A stretch of DNA of 64,000 nucleotides, taken from Castanea sativa. Its lineage: Eukaryota; Streptophyta; Magnoliopsida; Fagales; Fagaceae. Position 1 is the first letter of the stretch. Every line of letters starts with the position of its first letter. The position numbers were made by a program, and so were the translations under genes. The notes beneath the pieces are model-generated. The model saw nothing but the letters and a program-made list of their open reading frames with translations, was not told where the DNA came from and ran no database searches. The stretch covers positions 3,818,445-3,882,444 of the forward strand of contig NC_134015.1 in the NCBI RefSeq assembly GCF_040712315.1, written 5' to 3'. This document shows positions 35,578 through 48,329 of this stretch, piece by piece.

Positions 35578-36392
35578 CAAAGGCATAAATTAATATACCA
35601 GTATATTTATATAAGCACAAACATATATGGAGGGATAGATAAGTAACGTAACTTACATTAAATTTATTTATTTTTAAAAGGAAAAGATTAAAAAAAATGA
35701 AAAAGAAGTGACTTACATATGTTGTAGAAGATAGTAAAGGGACCCATAAACACCAAAATAGAAGCCCACACCCATTGAATGGTAAAAAAGAAAAAAAGAA
35801 AAGAAAAAAAAAAGAGAGAGACTTTAAAGGTGGGATATTTAAATAAATCTTTTTGTGGAGTCAATTTTATAATTAATATTATTAAGGAAAGTTATAGAAA
35901 ATTAGGTTGAAACCCTAACTATATATAAACTAATTAAATCCGCGTATAACTACATATATTTTTTAAGGAGGAATTCTCAATTTATTCATATAAAAAAGGA
36001 TTGGTAGTAAGAGCTTAAGAAATTTTATCCTTCGTCAAATCTAAGCTTTATATAAAATTAGAATATTTTTATATGGGTATTTTTGGCCAGTAATGAGACC
36101 ATTTATACATCTAATGAGTTTTATGATGTAAACAAAGAAGGATTTAGGTTAGTTTTTCCAGTAATTTGGACGCTAAGTATCTGTTACTGTCTCAGTAATT
36201 TAATATTTTTTCTATGCCCATTGTTGCATGTAAATGTAGATAGAATTGCAGATTGTCAGGCATGGTAGGTCAGGTTTTTCTTTAAACATTTGTACAGAAG
36301 TGTTGGATTGATTGAGTAGGAAAAGTCTACTGGTGTATGCTTGAAGTCTGACAAATAATCAGATGTAACAAAAATAAACAAAAAAAAAAAAA
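35578..36392. other. unit 2 remnant and AT-rich insertion edge
   Basis: 35578-35790 matches 52250-52440 and 60018-60210 (GGAGGGATAGATAAGTAACG, AAAGGGACCCATAAACACC). From about 35790 the sequence leaves the array. A 61-codon frame at 36083-36268 has no support. Confidence 0.55.
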
Positions 36393-36393
36393 A

Positions 36394-36560
36394 AGATTTT
36401 GTTAAGGTGTGTCTTTAAGGTACACAATAATTAATTATTTTTAAAAATATTTTCTTGAAAATTGAAAAAGTATTGACAGTTTTTTTAATTTTCGAAAAAA
36501 TATTTTCAAAAATAAATGGTTTAATATGTACCCTTAAGGCACACATTAACCGGACCCAAC
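36394..36560. mobile_element. fold-back MITE, family C
   Basis: Inverted ends TTAAGGTGTGTCTTTAAGGTA and TACCCTTAAGGCACACATTAA. The interior pairs AAAAATATTTTCTTGAAAATT with AATTTTCGAAAAAATATTTTC. About 165 bp. Confidence 0.75.
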
Positions 36561-36897
36561 CAAAAAAAAAAAGAAAGGTGCATTAGTATAGAAGAAGTTA
36601 AGTCCAGTGGTGTTCTTTTACAATTGACTTTGACCCTATATGGCTATATGTATGCTTTAGGCGTTATTCCTAGGGAATTAGTGGCTAAAAATGTCCAATG
36701 ATTTTCCATTATTAACCCTCCTCTTAAAGGACAAAATAGCATCACAGAAGGCCTATATATATATATATATATATATATAGGTGAAAATCATTGAGTATTT
36801 TTAGCAATTTCTCTTTTGACGGAGTATTGTTATAAGTTTTTCTTAAATTATTTTATTATTAAGTAAAAGGTACCTAGAAAAAAAAAATTGTTTTAGG

Positions 36898-37962
36898 TAA
36901 TATCTAAAGATTTTAGAGGAATTGTTAAGAAGAAATTCTTTTGTGGTGCGTTAATTGAGGTAAGTAGCATTTTTTCTAATTGGTTTTACTTTTGCTTGTA
37001 TTACTTTATTTTAGCTACTGAATATTGTTATACAATTGTTACAATTTTATTTTTTATTGTTAGCTACATTGATTTAAAGTAAAAAAAATTTAGCTACTGA
37101 ATATTGTTCTACAATTGCTACAATTTTATTTCAATTGTTAGCTACATTGATTTAAAGTAAAGAATAAAGAATTTTCATAAATTTATTTGATTACTACATA
37201 TATATATGATTTTATTTATGTATTTGAATGAGATATATTTGTTAGAACTATAATTTGCTATATATAATTTTGGACAATTCGACTATGTTTTGACTCTAAT
37301 ACCCAGTCAATGGGGGTTATTCATTGGTATCGAAACTAGTTTTATCTTGGGCATCATGAGCCTATTGTGTTTCTAGACTCAGCTAATGGGAGATATACAT
37401 TAGAACATAACTAGTTTTCTTCTAAATCTGATGCCTAGTCATGGGAATATAGCGTAACCATAGTCATAAATATATAAGATTGTTAAGAATGTGACTATGT
37501 TTGAATTTATGAATTATTTCAAGTCTATGAAACTTTTTTAGTTTATTTTTTGAAAACCTATAGTATATTAACTTTGACATATGTGAAATTTTTTGATCTC
37601 ATAAATTTATATTGTTTTGTCAATTTATATACTTGTTTCAATTAGTTTGGTATCTGGTAACTTATTGAGTTGTCAACTCACTCTCCGTTTTCCCTCCAGT
37701 TTCAGATTATGAAAAATAACAAGTTTTGAAACTTTTGCTGAGGGTGTACGCTTGAATGGAGATTATGAATTTTTGAAATAAAATGATCTTGTAATAATTA
37801 TTAATTAGTATATCTTTTGTTTAACGGTCATGAGGTTTGGATTGTTGTTTGTATTGGTACTTTGGAAATCTTTTGACAACTGCATTATTGAGGATGATTG
37901 TGGATTTACTGATGGAATTTTCTTTGAGGATAATTTTTAGTTGCCAAGAAGACCTTACACAA
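36898..37962. mobile_element. dispersed non-coding element, copy 2
   Basis: Colinear with 10601-11640. It lacks the terminal 80 bp (with GGGGCGTGACA) present in copy 1 and joins the array directly at CCTTACAC|AATAAAATGC, which also removes CCCTAAACATCAC of the array. That implies a deletion across the element's right end. Confidence 0.55.
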
Positions 37963-37984
37963 TAAAATGCTTTGACCTCTCTGC

Positions 37985-38250
37985 AAAAATAACAACCAAA
38001 ATCAGCATTAGTTCCCAATTAACTCTGCCAATCCCTAGACATTAAGACTTAGCTTCTTGACAAGGCAACTCACCCATAAACACAATATTATTGCTCTCAT
38101 TGGAAATATATGGTACATGTGTAGGTTTGAGAGACAAGGAACCAGATCCAAGCTCGATGCATCAAGGGGGTCCAAAACAAGTTTAATATTAGAGCACCTA
38201 GGTAACTAGGCACTGAAGCTTGACCAACAACCGGCTTTCCATGCAATAGC
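37985..38250 (-). pseudogene. conserved MLLHGK segment, copy in unit 2
   Basis: Same segment as 11813-12043. A 14-base deletion (CATC[…]GGGGTCC near 38161-38170) shifts the frame, and CTG to CCG changes Leu to Pro. Confidence 0.4.
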
Positions 38251-39817
38251 ATAGCCACATGTAGAGCCGGGTGGGCATGGCCCCCCTAAATTGTAAACGA
38301 TTAATCCCGTGCCATATTATTGTTAGGGACTTAAGAGTACTAACTTTCTCAAACAGTGAAACCTTTTCATTATGCATGGTACCACTATTAATTTTCGCAT
38401 GCATTTTTGTACAAGTGTATATGAATTTATTATATCTTTGTGAAAATATTAACATTTTATATATACCACAGAGACGTGGACTATGATTTTGTAGAGATCT
38501 ATGGGTTACAGTGGTTTTAAGTTTCTATATTAAACTTATATGTATGTTTCATGTATTGGGTTCATTGTAAAATTCAATTTAAAATTCAAAATAATAAAGA
38601 TATATAAAGTCATTTACAAGTTTTTCATTATAGACTAAGCTGTAAGCTAGTGGTTGAACTACGATAATTTTTTCTCTAATTTTTTTTTTCTTTCTACTTT
38701 AACACAGTATCAAAGTTAATAGTCCGTTTGAAGAAAAAAAAAATCTAGAGTCATGAATTCTAATTAGTTTAACTAATAAAATCTCTTACTTGTCAAATAA
38801 TGAATCAAGATTATTTTTCCCTTGTGGTAATTATCATAAAATAATTGTTATAGATTCAAATCTTATCTTTTACCAATGTTACACCACAAGAGAGAGAGAG
38901 ATACATTTAGCGTAATTTTAAGCAATATTACACCACTAAACATTTGTTTTATTCTATGTAAATTTTAACAAATCTACTATTGGATATACCTTCTATACTT
39001 GCAAAATTTTAAGATGATTGGATAACAATGACTATCTCATTTATAAAACATTTAAATTCAAGTTTTTGTATTATAAAACTATGGGTTGAAGTCGAGTTTA
39101 TTATATTCAATATTTGATTTTCAAAAACATAGAGATCTAATAATAAATAACATGAAATTGACATAAAATTGTTATACGTGTTAAAAACATAGAAAACTTG
39201 TAATTCAACTATGTGATTTTCAAAATATTAATCTCATAAAGTGGAACATCTATTTATTTATTAATTTATTACATATACGATATAGGATTTGATCTAATTC
39301 CGGCAATAATTTTATTTTTCCGTAAATAAAAAAAAATCTATAGATCTTATTTTGGAAAGCATATAATTTCCCATGATTCAAAAAACTAATACCAAAGAAA
39401 CAACTAATTACCTTATCTCATCCCCCTTCCCCTATATACGTATGTGTGTGTGTTTCTCAAAAAAAAAAAAAGGAGAGAAAAAGAAAAAAGGAAACAACTA
39501 ATTACCAACGCATATAGTACTGACAAGATAAAAAAAAATAAATGCATACAGTTTATTTTGGTAAGGAATCCAATATATGATAATAATTAGGAAATATACT
39601 AGGAAACATAGTTGGAACCATTTCATTTACATTTATGTTAAATAGTCTATTTTATTTGGAAACATTATAAATACGCCTTACATTTATGTTAAGAAATCCA
39701 ATTTGTGATTGTCCTTTGTCCATTCTTTATTTGCATGCTGAAATTTGCATATGGCATGTTGCTGTGGTATTTACTTCTATAGATGTCAAGAGAAATGATA
39801 TTCATAAGCAATTTTGA

Positions 39818-39825
39818 TATAAATA
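39818..39825 (+). promoter_or_regulatory. TATA box of small ORF copy 3
   Basis: TATAAATA followed by GACC, 82 bp before the ATG at 39900. Confidence 0.6.
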
Positions 39826-39899
39826 GACCATCTTCCACCTTTCCTTCCAGTTCCACTATAAATTTTTTATTGATGTTACCTCATGAGAGTGTGTATTAG

Positions 39900-40004
39900 A
39901 TGACAGTGATCTATCGGATCAGTGATTTACCAGACTTCAACATTATATGTAGGTTGAAGACTTTCCGGGTAATGCATGAATATAGCCAGGTTGGTCTTCA
40001 ATAA
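39900..40004 (+). CDS. small conserved ORF, copy 3 (34 aa, ends before intron)
   Basis: ATG follows an in-frame TAG. The product contains VIYRISDLPDFNII and RLKTFRVMHEYSQVGLQ, then TAA at the end of exon 1, the same TCA-to-TAA state as copy 1, so the two probably share this change by descent. Donor GTTAGT at 40006 and acceptor TTGCAG at 40093 are intact, giving an 88-nt intron that would lie in the 3' untranslated region. Unknown product. Confidence 0.4.
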   Translation: MTVIYRISDLPDFNIICRLKTFRVMHEYSQVGLQ

Positions 40005-40759
40005 GGTTAGTTTATCTTGATTTCTTCTTCTTTATGATAATCAATATTAAGCTATGTCTTCCTTACTCTTTATTTTTGAATTTTTGGTTGCAGATTGTGT
40101 TAGATGATTTAAATCATCCATTCAAGAACTTTAAAATCTCTACCGTGTGCTATCAATCACAATCACGTATGGAGCATACCTACCTTGAAGGACATAAGAA
40201 TGTCTGTGCAATTAATGTACATAAATTATTCGAAATTTGTAGTAGAAATGGCTTAATTAATATTATGCAAAAGAATGTACCTTATTGTTTATCTAGCATT
40301 TTGTTGATAAGTGAAGCTTGGGAGATATAGTGGGTTAATATTTGATTTCACAACCAACTTGCCTTTGGTCATCTTCCCAAAAAACAAAAAAACTGCGTTT
40401 GGTCTCAACTCACAACTCAGATGATGTATGTTATAATCAACTTGCCTAATAGCAATTCTTTTTCCCCACAGAAAATTGGATAAACGTAGCAATCCAATGC
40501 TTTTGAACTATTGATAGGTAGGACATAATAATATGACAGTAAGGTTGGTTTGTTTGTTTGTTTGGGTGTTTTTTTTTTTTGTCTAACTACATTCCTTATG
40601 ACATCATATATTATTATTATTATTATTATTATGTTTTTGAAATAAAATATCAAATTTTTAAATAATTTAATAGTTATAATGTGAGAGAAAGGATTTAGAC
40701 CCTATATTTTTATGTTGAAAACACATAGAGATGCCAATTGAGCTATAAGACTCATGGTT

Positions 40760-41524
40760 AATAGTAGATTCACTTGACTACTTAGTCCTTATAACATTTT
40801 AAAATAAATAAATAAAACCTTTTGGAATCATGTTTGATTTTTATTAATTTTGGCAATAAAATCATGATCTACATGTGTACTTTTTTGTCCAAAGAATTGA
40901 GAATTCTTCTCTAACACAGATTAAATGTTGGTGAACTCTATAGCAAATGATAATCTCCATTCAAGATAGATCCATTGCATAATTTGGATTGAGCATTACG
41001 TTTAGAACTAAATATATATTCAATATAGTGTCATTCAGAATTTATGATGTGATAATATGCGTATTGTTAAATATATAAAAAAAAAATTAATTGTAAAATG
41101 GATTTTGTTTTTTATAAACGTAATATGGATTCTTTTTCTCGATTCCAAGTGAAATAGAGAGTCTATGCCAAAAAAAAAAAACACAAATCTTGTATTAAAA
41201 TTCGGAAGGATACCCTAATTAGTAGTTGACTTCAATATTTAAAATCGTGGCATGTTTCATAATTTGGTCAACTTCGGACTACTATGGAACTATTAGATAT
41301 TATGCATGGACCAAATCGAAGATAAATGTTATAAAGCAAAAAGAAAGAAACAATAAATCGCTAATTAATTATTCTTTCTCTTTTCAATTCTCAAAACAGT
41401 ATTTGAACAAGCTTGGAACTGCATCTCCATTCCCATGCAGGGACTAATAATCTCATAGATTCTCAAATCTCAAATTAAAAATAAAAAATAAAAAAAACTT
41501 TTAAACACCATCTTTACAAGATAA
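40760..41524. other. array spacer, no gene seen
   Basis: AT-rich. It is related to the sequence before exonuclease copies elsewhere (GGCAATAAAATC, TTCATAATTTGGTCAACTTC). Short frames only. Confidence 0.55.
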
Positions 41525-41837
41525 CCTAGAGCAAATTTAAGAGATTGGTTGCTATAAGATAAGAAACATAAGCATCATGAATGGCATACTTGACCTCTTC
41601 ATGTGAAAAAAACCTTAGCACCCAGTAAGAGAAAGTAAGGATATGTTTTCAGTTTTTGTTTTCTATTTTCAAAAACTTGTTTTTGGGAATATAAAAAAAA
41701 TATAATTTTCTTATATTTTTGAAATAAAAAAACATGTTTAGTTAGTTGAAATTAAAAAAATTGTTTTTTGAAAAAAAAAATAGAAAATACTAAAATATGT
41801 TGTTATTAGGATTTGAAATCTAATACTAACTTGCTAA

Positions 41838-42961
41838 AGTTTCGTTTGGGAGTTCATAAAGGAATGAAATAGAATGATCATAAGGGAATTGAATGTGTTT
41901 AAGTAAGGAAAATGAATAGAAAACAATGAGATGAAATGAAATTAAGTAATCTTGATTAGATGTTTTAAAATAAATGAATGAAAAGGAATGCCAATGAATG
42001 AAATGTAAAGTAATTTTGTTTGGGAGTAACATGAAGGGAATGAAATGGGATCATTTTATGACAATATATCTATTAGACCCCCATTTTAAAATAAATGGTT
42101 GAATATATAGGAGTATTTTGAGAGTTTTAGTAAAAAATCATTAAATTTAATTTCATTCCTTCCTATTTCTCCAAATTTTAAGGGGAATGAAAATTTGAGG
42201 TTTTAAGGGAATGAGTGTTCCCTCCTACCCATTCCATTTTTTCCCACTGAAACCCCTAAACAAAGGAATGGACTTTCCATTCTTTCCATTAAAACTCCCA
42301 AACAAGAGAATGGGAGAATTAGGGGTGGCAAAATTGGACACTACCAGCGAACCCAACATAACACGACACGAAATTAGCAGGTTATGGGTTGAGACTTAAT
42401 GGGTTCGTGTCATATTTGGGTTGACTCGATGAACTCGTTTGATAAACGGGTTGGGTTAGGGTTCAATCTATGAAACCCGTTTGACTCGTCTGACCCATTT
42501 AATTAAATGAAAATTTACCAATATACCATTCAAACTATAGGTATATAAACTTATTAGTTGTTATAGTTTATTTTCTTTGACGTATTGTGATTGATTATTT
42601 ATGATATTGAGATATGCTTTAATTTTAAATGATTATTTGTGATATAATTACTCACTAGTTCTGAATTTTATATTTAAAATATTTATTTTCTTGTTTTTCC
42701 ATAAATGTTTTTCTTCATTTTGATAAAATCAGATAAACAGGTCAACACGACTGACCCGTTTAATAAATGGGTCGTATTAGGGTTGAGGAATCTTGACTCG
42801 TTTAATAAACATGTCGGGTTAGTGTTAACCCATATAGTCGGACACGTATGAGTTGACATGACACAAACCCGACACGTGAACACGAATTGCCATCCTTAGG
42901 GAGAATATTCTAAAATCATTCTTTTCATTCCTTTCTATTTCCTCCTCCCAAATAAGGCCTA
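41838..42961. mobile_element. middle nested MITE
   Basis: Left end AGTTTCGTTTGGGAG with GGAATGAAATAGAATGATC; right end, inverted, GATT…GAATGAAAAG … CTCCCAAATAAGGCC. An internal half-copy (ACTCCCAAACAAGAG at 42291) suggests that two such elements may be abutted. Interrupted by the hAT-type element 42320-42898. Confidence 0.6.
42320..42898. mobile_element. inner nested hAT-type MITE with 8-bp TSD
   Basis: 579 bp. Ends TAGGGGTGGCAA and, on the other strand, TAAGGATGGCAATTCG. A perfect 8-bp duplication GGGAGAAT lies at 42312-42319 and 42899-42906. The interior is built of inverted and direct GGGTTGAC / GACCCGTTTAATAAA motifs. An 8-bp duplication with these ends fits non-autonomous hAT elements. 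Confidence 0.9.
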
Positions 42962-43396
42962 AATGAGATAAATTCATTAAGTTAAATGTATGTTTTCATT
43001 AACTTTTGAAACTAAAAACTGAAAACAACATTTTGTATGTTTTCATTTTCCTTTACAAATTAAGTTTTAAAAACAGTTTTGATTTTCTGTTTATTTGGAG
43101 TTGCCAAATAAACTTTTTAGTCTCAAAAATAAAAAATTATTTTTTAAAACGAAAAATTAGAAGAAAAAGACAGTTACAAAACTCTGACACTTTTGGCCCC
43201 TCATAGTACACCCTAACTTCACTAGCTAACTCAACTGAACCACACCCATCATGATTAGGCTTCTTAATAGCAGCCATTGAGCCAAATGACCCAGTTCCAC
43301 GTACACCAGTCTTACAACCAGACATCTGGGGCTATTGTAGTGTTTTCTTGACCTTATCCTTCACTCCAGTGCCAACAAAACACACATTTGAATCAA

Positions 43397-43929
43397 ACAG
43401 AGAAGCCACAGCGTTAATAAAAGTCCAAACGTTAATAAAAAAAATATTTTAAAAAAATGGCCAAAATAAAAGTACAAACGTTAATAGAAAATACAAATAA
43501 AAAAACCAAAGAAAATTTGTTAAAACAGAATATCCCATAAATTTAAACAGTCAAAGAGAGAAGCCACAACGTATTGCATGCATACATCTGAAAAACAATT
43601 CTCAAACTAAATTAAATTAAATTAAAGTTTTTTTCCTAAAAAGGGAAAGGGAAACAATCTACCATCTAAAAAGCCTGGACATTTTATTTAGGATATCGTA
43701 CTCCTATTGTATCCGTGTTATACTAATATTGTACTGATGTTTTATATTATAATTTTTCAAAAATTACTCATGTTGCTATATTGTACTTGTGTTTGTGTCC
43801 GTGTCCATGGTTCCTAACCTACCATGCCCATGCTCTCAACATAGACAGAGACAACAAGCTCCAAAACACATAAATTTTCACTGGAGAAGGACAGCATAAC
43901 TATTATCCATTTCAACAAGTAAAAATCAT
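43397..43929. other. AT-rich stretch, no gene seen
   Basis: Two short direct repeats (AGTCCAAACGTTAATA and AGTACAAACGTTAATA; AGAGAAGCCACAGCG and AGAGAAGCCACAACG). Nothing else recognised. Confidence 0.6.
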
Positions 43930-44819
43930 ACTGCTAGAGATTGTTATATAAAATAACAAAGTAGAACACAATAAATATAACTTACAAGCATAAATAATCA
44001 AGCAATGAATATAGCTCGCATAAAAGACAAGGGAAAAACAATTACTTTTTAAAAAAAATTAAAAAATATATATAAATAGCAAAAAAAGAGAAAGCGTAGA
44101 AAACTAGCAGATAAGATCACAGAGAAAATAATAATATAGTATAAAAAACGAGCGTTACCTCCATTTTTAAATAAGGAAAAGAATTAAAAAAGTGGTTAAC
44201 AATCTAACAACACATAAATACACACAAACCTTGTTCATTGGCGCTCAATCGAGAAAAAAGTCCGACACGAGATTCACTTAGATCTCTCACCTCTTGGAAA
44301 TGCAATTCATCTTCTTTAAAATAAATTCCACCATGCAATGTCTCTACTGTCTCTATGGGGATAGATATTTAATTAAAGGTTCGAGTGAGTATCAATAATG
44401 TCTACAGTAACATGGGGATTTAATTAATTAAATGTTCGAGTGAGTGTCAATAATGTCTTACAGTAACTTAAATTCCACCAGGACCACCACACGTTTATAA
44501 AAAATAAACAATAAAAAAATTCCACTACACAATGTCTCTACAGATACATATGCAATGTTCATGTATGTTACACATGATCAATTTTAAGAGAGATTTTTTT
44601 TTAAAATTTATTTACTTAATTTTTTAATATAAGATAAAATTTTTATTTTAGACTATGTGCGTAAAATTTCTTTCTGGAAACTTGAATTTGATCCTTAATC
44701 CCCCACTGCCACAAGAATTTTCTACTTGTGGAGTAATCATTATGCCAAAAGCACACTTTTTTAAGAGAGATTTGGTTAACCTAACGTTAATGATCTCTCT
44801 CTCACATACATACACGGCA

Positions 44820-45160
<341 letters not shown>

Positions 45161-47109
45161 GTTACCAAATTCCTCTGCCTCTCTTGCTTATTTTTGTCCC
45201 TTTTTTTTTTTTTTTTTGTAATTTATGAAATATTAGGATTACCATATTTGATATTATTTTGGTTTGTTTTGTGTGATATATTTGGATGATTTAATTCTAG
45301 ATTTTATTGTTGTGAAAATTAGATTTTGAAAAGTGAATTAAGTTTATAATTTTAATATATATTACCATTCCCAACAGGCTAGGGCCTTTCCTATTCTTTT
45401 TTTGTTTTGTTTTTTTTGTCCTTTTCTTGAATAAATCTACAGATGCACCCAACAGTGTTTTTTAGGCCATGGCATTACTGCAGGGGAAAATTTCCAAAAA
45501 AAATGATCCATTAGTCTAGTTTGTTAGGCTGGCTAGCCTTATTTACACCGGGAGGACTGTTTATGTGGTCTATGCAAATGTAAAATGTAGCCATTATATG
45601 CATTCACCTTCTTATAATGTGTGGACCCTCACAACATGTAGACCTCATATAATATAGTCGGTGGCTAGTGTTTTTTTTTATAGAATAAAAGCTTGGAATT
45701 TCATCGAAAGGAGATCAACCATTATCGGCTAAAATTAAGATAGAAGAAATGTACGGAGGAACATCCTCCTCCATCCACACTAAAAAACCTCTAACATGTC
45801 TAACATATTTAGTTAGGTTGTGAGCAACAAAATTACCAAATGAGTAGTTAGTTGGTTACATACAATCGCTCCATGAGATATTCTTTCCTTCTAATAAAAA
45901 TGTCACTTGTTGATATTGAAGTCATAGAATGGACCCAAGCTCTCAAAAGCACGTGAAAGAGAGTTAAGATGTAAAGAAGTTCATAGTTTTGACTTTTGAT
46001 CCTCTCATAGACTAAGACAAGTCGGGGTTGACTTTAAATTTTAAAGCCATTTATGAAATTAAACGTGACAAATGGCAAGGATTAAGAACCCGTCATCTTG
46101 AGTTTCTAACTTGTACTAAATATATTTAGGACATGAAGGGCACATAGTAAAACATCACACCTGTACCACAAAGCAATCAAATTTCTTTAACATACATTCA
46201 TATCCATAGTCAAAGCTAAGGATTCTGTATCAAATTTCAAATTTTGTTAATTAGTCGGTAAAAACTTTTCTCAGAAATTGGAAAATGCCGAATATTTTGG
46301 AAATCAATTCCATGTGGTGCTAAGAACTTTGTGGACCAGTGATATAATCCGGTATCTTCATTGGTAGAGTTTGAGTTTGAATCTCCTTCACTCTGCATTA
46401 CAAGATTGTTGAGATAACTTGCCTAGTCCGTTTTTTCAATGGTTCCGGAAGATGTCTACATTGTCCAAGATTGATTTTCAACACGCCATCTTGGGCTGGA
46501 CTTGAGATTTAGCCAATGTCAAACAGAAGCTCCTTCATTATGCTAACTTGGGCCGAGCCTGGTTTTCACCAAATACTTTTTCAAAAAACTAAAACAACCT
46601 TTCATATCATGATTTAATTTTCCACATGTCAAAGGCATTATTAAAATAATAATAATAAACCTTTCAAAAAAATAATAATAATAATAATAGTAAATTAAAA
46701 TTAATAAATAAATCTCTTATGGTCTCGTGTCTTAGGAAGCAAATATCTTCTTCTTTTTTTTTCCTTTTTTTTTTTGACAGAAAAGATAAAGGGAGCAAAT
46801 ATCTATTTTTAAATGAGCATAAATGATTCCATAAACTCTAGGAGAGATTTCTTATTTTTCTTCTTTTCTTCCTTTGTGGGCATTAAGAAAGTTACAATTT
46901 ATAGTTGATGCATTAACATAAAAGATGGTATTTAGTCTGAACATGAAATATGCTATTATACAAGAAATTTATAGATAATTATAAATTATAAAATCTTTTG
47001 TTGTCAAATACTTAAATTAGAATCAAATTCATTCTACACTTAAAAAAAAAAAATCCTTAGTGTTTTTGCTTTATACTAAAGAGCAATCATTATGAAACGA
47101 ATGCAATGA

Positions 47110-47262
47110 AAAATTCTTAGGTACTTTCGGAGCACGGATAAATTGTGCTCATTCTCACATTAAAGTGGATCCACCATTAATTTAATAAATGGGCCCCATC
47201 ATGAATGTAAGAGGAATGAGTACCATGGACCATACTCTGGAAGTACCTAAGAATTACTCACA
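47110..47262. mobile_element. fold-back MITE, family A
   Basis: Inverted ends AATTCTTAGGTACTTTCGGAG and CTCTGGAAGTACCTAAGAATT. The centre pairs around CACCATTAATTTAATAAATGG. About 150 bp. The equivalent position in unit 5 (55975-56095) holds a partial copy. Confidence 0.75.
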
Positions 47263-47931
47263 CGTGATATGCTCTAGTACTAGTTAACATATATAATCTA
47301 TAATTATCTTATTATGACAAAAATTCAATTTCCCTAGTTTTTTTTAATAAAAAAAACACTATAGATCTTATTTTGGAAATAATTTAATTTCCTATAATTC
47401 ATTTCTATTGAAAATAATTCATACCAGGGAAACAGTTCAAGTTACCAATACATATAGTGTGCATTTGGGTTAAGATGAAAAATTAAAATTATTTCATTGT
47501 TCAGCTTATTTTTGCTACTATTCATAAGTTCCACTGCTCTTTTTAGCACTATTCATGAGCTCCACTGTACTATTTCAACTAATTTTTACATTTATGTACA
47601 ATATTTTTAGGAATAATTTTTCAATTTCAGCAAAATAAGCGGTATCTAAATACACCCACAATAGCAAGATTAAAAATTAAATGCATGCCATTTATTTTGG
47701 TAAGAATCCTGTCTATGATAATCCTTAGGAAATATTCTTGGTAGCATAGTTGGAACCATTTCATTATTGTTTTTATTTGGAAATTGTATAAATGTGCCTT
47801 AACATTTATGTTAAGAAATCCAATTTTTGATTCTCCATTCTTTGTTTGCGTGCCAACGTTTGCGAGAGGCATGTTGATGTGGAATATACATTTATAGATA
47901 TCAAGATTAATGATTCATAAGCAATTTTGAT

Positions 47932-47939
47932 TATAAATA
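47932..47939 (+). promoter_or_regulatory. TATA box of small ORF copy 4, displaced
   Basis: TATAAATA followed by GACCC. The MITE at 47964-48308 now separates it from the ATG at 48330, increasing the distance from about 82 to about 398 bp. Confidence 0.55.
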
Positions 47940-47963
47940 GACCCTCTTGGACCTTTCTTTTCA

Positions 47964-48224
47964 CTACGGGTCCGTTTGGATAGAGCTTATTGCTGAAAAT
48001 TGAAAACTGAAAATTGAAAACACTGTACCAAAATAATTTTTAAATGTGTGAATAGTACCGTGGGACCCATTTTTAATAAAAAAAATTCTGTAAAGTGAAG
48101 TTTGTGGGTCCCGTGAACAGTACACAGGACCCACAGATGTGCTGAAAAGTCAGCAAATGCGGTTACTGTTCATGCACAGTAGCATGAACAGTAGCCGCTG
48201 TCGCCCTGACCCGTGCATTAGCAG

Positions 48225-48258
<34 letters not shown>

Positions 48259-48308
48259 CAGAATCGTGGACGCTGGACGCTGGCCACTGTATCCAAACTC
48301 AGCCGTAG
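47964..48308. mobile_element. TIR MITE related to 7668-7904
   Basis: Imperfect 19-bp inverted ends CTACGGGTCCGTTTGGATA and, on the other strand, CTACGGCTGAGTTTGGATA. It contains ATTGAAAACTGAAAATTGAA, a 34-A run and GGACGCTGGACGCTGG. Compared with the other four copies of this locus it replaces about 18 bp (AGAAATTTTTTATTGATG-like), so a small deletion accompanied insertion. Confidence 0.78.
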
Positions 48309-48329
48309 TCTCATGAGAGTGTTTGTTAG

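Larger units (their letters stand above)
26285..38725. repeat. array unit 2 (interrupted by later insertions)
   Basis: Unit sequence runs 26285-30845 (small ORF copy 2, exonuclease copy 1), is broken by the inverted arm 30846-35577, resumes at CAAAGGCATAAATTAA for 35578-35790, is broken again by about 2.2 kb of other elements, and resumes at 37963-38725 (MLLHGK segment). Confidence 0.7.
41637..43184. mobile_element. outer MITE-like insertion in exonuclease copy 2
   Basis: The inserted sequence begins GGATATGTTTTCAGTTTTTG and ends in AT-rich sequence with AAAACTGAAAACAACATTTT near 43015-43035 and a run to 43184. The two sides share TTTTCAGTTTT in inverted orientation, but exact termini and target duplication are unclear. 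It contains two further nested elements. Confidence 0.5.
38740..43396. repeat. array unit 3 (exonuclease mostly lost)
   Basis: Begins ATCTAGAGTCATGAATTC (compare 16700), carries TATA box and small ORF copy 3, then 40300-40760 matching 18100-18500, and ends in an exonuclease remnant split by nested MITEs. The exonuclease N-terminus and upstream region are replaced by unrelated sequence after 43396. Confidence 0.65.
41525..43396 (-). pseudogene. exonuclease-domain protein, copy 2 (split by MITEs, 5' end missing)
   Basis: The C-terminal part (41525-41636; compare CATGAATGGCATACTTGACC in other copies) and the middle part (43185-43396; compare ACCAGTCTTACAACCA and CTTGACCTTATCC) are separated by about 1.55 kb of transposon. 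The middle part is itself frameshifted and has CTATTGTAG where others have CCATTGTAG. Homology stops at GTTTGAATC-equivalent 43396, so motif I and the start codon are gone. Confidence 0.8.

Noticed and set aside
30843..35580. CTA…CTA as a 3-bp target duplication of the inserted arm
   Set aside because: The donor arm lacks a matching duplication on its right side and the arm has no terminal inverted repeats; shared microhomology explains it better.
36083..36268. 61-codon frame with FPVIWTLSICYCLSNLIFFL
   Set aside because: Starts at a non-ATG codon in AT-rich insertion sequence; hydrophobicity follows from T-rich DNA.
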